This document shows, in pieces, positions 5,288 to 5,977 of a stretch of 5,977 bases of DNA; the first letter of the stretch is position 1; the number at the start of each line of letters is the position of its first letter. Location of the stretch: positions 1 through 5,977 of the forward strand of contig JAAZIF010000073.1 of assembly GCA_012510335.1 (NCBI GenBank), in the 5' to 3' direction. This stretch comes from Methanomicrobiales archaeon. GTDB lineage: Archaea > Halobacteriota > Methanomicrobia > Methanomicrobiales > Methanoculleaceae. The position numbers and the translations under genes are program-made. Under the pieces are notes generated by a model. It was not told the DNA's origin. It saw nothing but the letters and a program-made list of their open reading frames with translations, and did no database searches.

Positions 5288-5977
5288 GGGCTGACGCTCC
5301 CTGCAAACGCTGCGGCCACGTGCCGCATGTTTGCCAGGTAGTCTTCTGCGAGCGGGCTTACAAGCACAACAGTTCCGCCGATCTCGTCGGCGATCACCTC
5401 GGCGCTCCGGGTGGAGTACTCGGGCGACGCAAAGACCACCCTGATATGCTCCTCTTTTGCCTGCGTGATGAGGTGTTCTATCCCCCGGGGGGAGGGCTCT
5501 TTTCCCTCGCTCTCGATCGGGATCTGCTCAAGATCGTAGTCCCGGGCGAAGTAGGCCCACGAGGGGTGGTAGACCATGATCCTCTCAACGCCGGATGCGG
5601 CGAGCGCTCCGGCGATCTCCTCATCCAGGGCGTCGAGTTCGTCCAGGTATCTGTCGGCGTTCCGGCGGTAAGCGTCAGCCCCCTCCGGGTCGACCTCAAT
5701 GAGCCCCTGACAGATGTTCTCGACCATGACCTTTGCGCATCGGGGGGAGAGCCAGGTGTGCGGATCAGTCCCCGGGTGGCCTCCTTCCCCGGTCGATATA
5801 AGGTCGACGCCGCGTGAGCAGTCGACGACGAGCATAGTGGGGTTCATGGCGGCGATCTTATCCTTCCAGGTGAACTCAAACTCTATTCCTGAACCCACGA
5901 CGGCATATACATCCGCCTCCGCGAGTTCTGCTATGATCCCGGGCGGAGGTTCATATGTGTGCGGGTCGGCCCCCGGC
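5284..5977 (-). CDS. znuA: Zinc-type ABC importer substrate-binding protein (cluster 9), N-terminus outside the window
   Basis: The frame is open to the right edge, so the start and any lipoprotein or signal sequence lie beyond it; 230 codons are present. The GTG at 5896-5898 is internal. This extracytoplasmic protein captures the metal ion and hands it to the permease. Seen, numbering visible residues: P-G-A-D-P-H6-T-Y-E-P, D-P-H73-T-W-L-S-P, M-V-Y-H137-P-S-W-A-Y-F, E-G-K-E-P-S-P, and S-P-E-Y-S-T-R-S-A-E-V-I-A. H6, H73 and H137 match the three metal-binding His of ZnuA. Manganese proteins such as PsaA have Glu at the third place, so zinc is favoured. The loop before D-P-H-T is short and has a single His, unlike the long His-rich loop of many bacterial ZnuA proteins. 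Its stop overlaps the ATPase start by 4 bp. Confidence 0.9.
   Translation of the reverse strand, partial: PGADPHTYEPPPGIIAELAEADVYAVVGSGIEFEFTWKDKIAAMNPTMLVVDCSRGVDLISTGEGGHPGTDPHTWLSPRCAKVMVENICQGLIEVDPEGADAYRRNADRYLDELDALDEEIAGALAASGVERIMVYHPSWAYFARDYDLEQIPIESEGKEPSPRGIEHLITQAKEEHIRVVFASPEYSTRSAEVIADEIGGTVVLVSPLAEDYLANMRHVAAAFAGSVSP

Noticed and set aside
4535..5341. Plus-strand open frame of about 268 codons opposite the ATPase gene
   Set aside because: It is antisense to an ATPase with every catalytic motif intact and crosses two well-supported gene boundaries.
275..5977. A joint metal system linking the 'heavy-metal-binding' UPF0145 protein with the zinc importer
   Set aside because: The two lie in separate units about 2.5 kb apart with the plus-strand Nfn genes between them, and the metal label of UPF0145 is weak. 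No shared regulatory motif was seen.
1..5977. CRISPR arrays, tRNA genes, insertion sequences, toxin-antitoxin or defence genes
   Set aside because: No regularly spaced repeats, cloverleaf-like sequence, transposase motifs or terminal inverted repeats were found on reading both strands.

Overview
This GC-rich window, with strong G/C preference at third codon positions, looks like a chromosomal segment of a methanogenic euryarchaeon. A member of the Methanomicrobiales such as Methanoculleus is the best guess, by inference from protein style and composition. Archaeal signs are the archaeosine-type PUA domain at the left edge, Shine-Dalgarno sites matching the archaeal GGAGGTGA consensus, and a TATA-like box placed for a nearly leaderless transcript. 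No mobile element, CRISPR array, rRNA or tRNA gene was seen.

Left block (1-759). The window opens inside the 3' end of a plus-strand gene whose product ends in a PUA RNA-binding domain, most like archaeosine synthase ArcS. It converges, with only 7 bp between stop codons, on a two-gene minus-strand unit. That unit is a 51-residue two-helix membrane protein (604-759) followed by a UPF0145/YbjQ-family protein (275-598). A 160-bp divergent spacer (760-919) holds a credible minus-strand promoter and weaker plus-strand candidates.

Central block (929-3116). Two overlapping plus-strand genes encode the small and large subunits of an NfnAB/SudBA-type flavin iron-sulfur complex (NADH-dependent ferredoxin:NADP oxidoreductase, also annotated as sulfide dehydrogenase or 'glutamate synthase small chain-like'). 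All expected cluster ligands and nucleotide-binding motifs are visible. The small subunit probably starts at a TTG codon rather than the upstream GTG.

Right block (3137-5977). On the minus strand, read from the right edge, are the substrate-binding protein (N-terminus off the window), ATPase and permease of a zinc/manganese-type ABC importer. The genes overlap or nearly touch (ATGA overlap, then a 2-bp gap). A 174-residue protein of unknown function follows 49 bp after the permease and may belong to the same transcript. The binding protein has three His ligands, which favours zinc.

Most of the window is well explained by known families. The least understood parts are the 51-residue membrane protein coupled to the UPF0145 gene and the unknown gene behind the metal importer. 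I see no strong case for a wholly new system.
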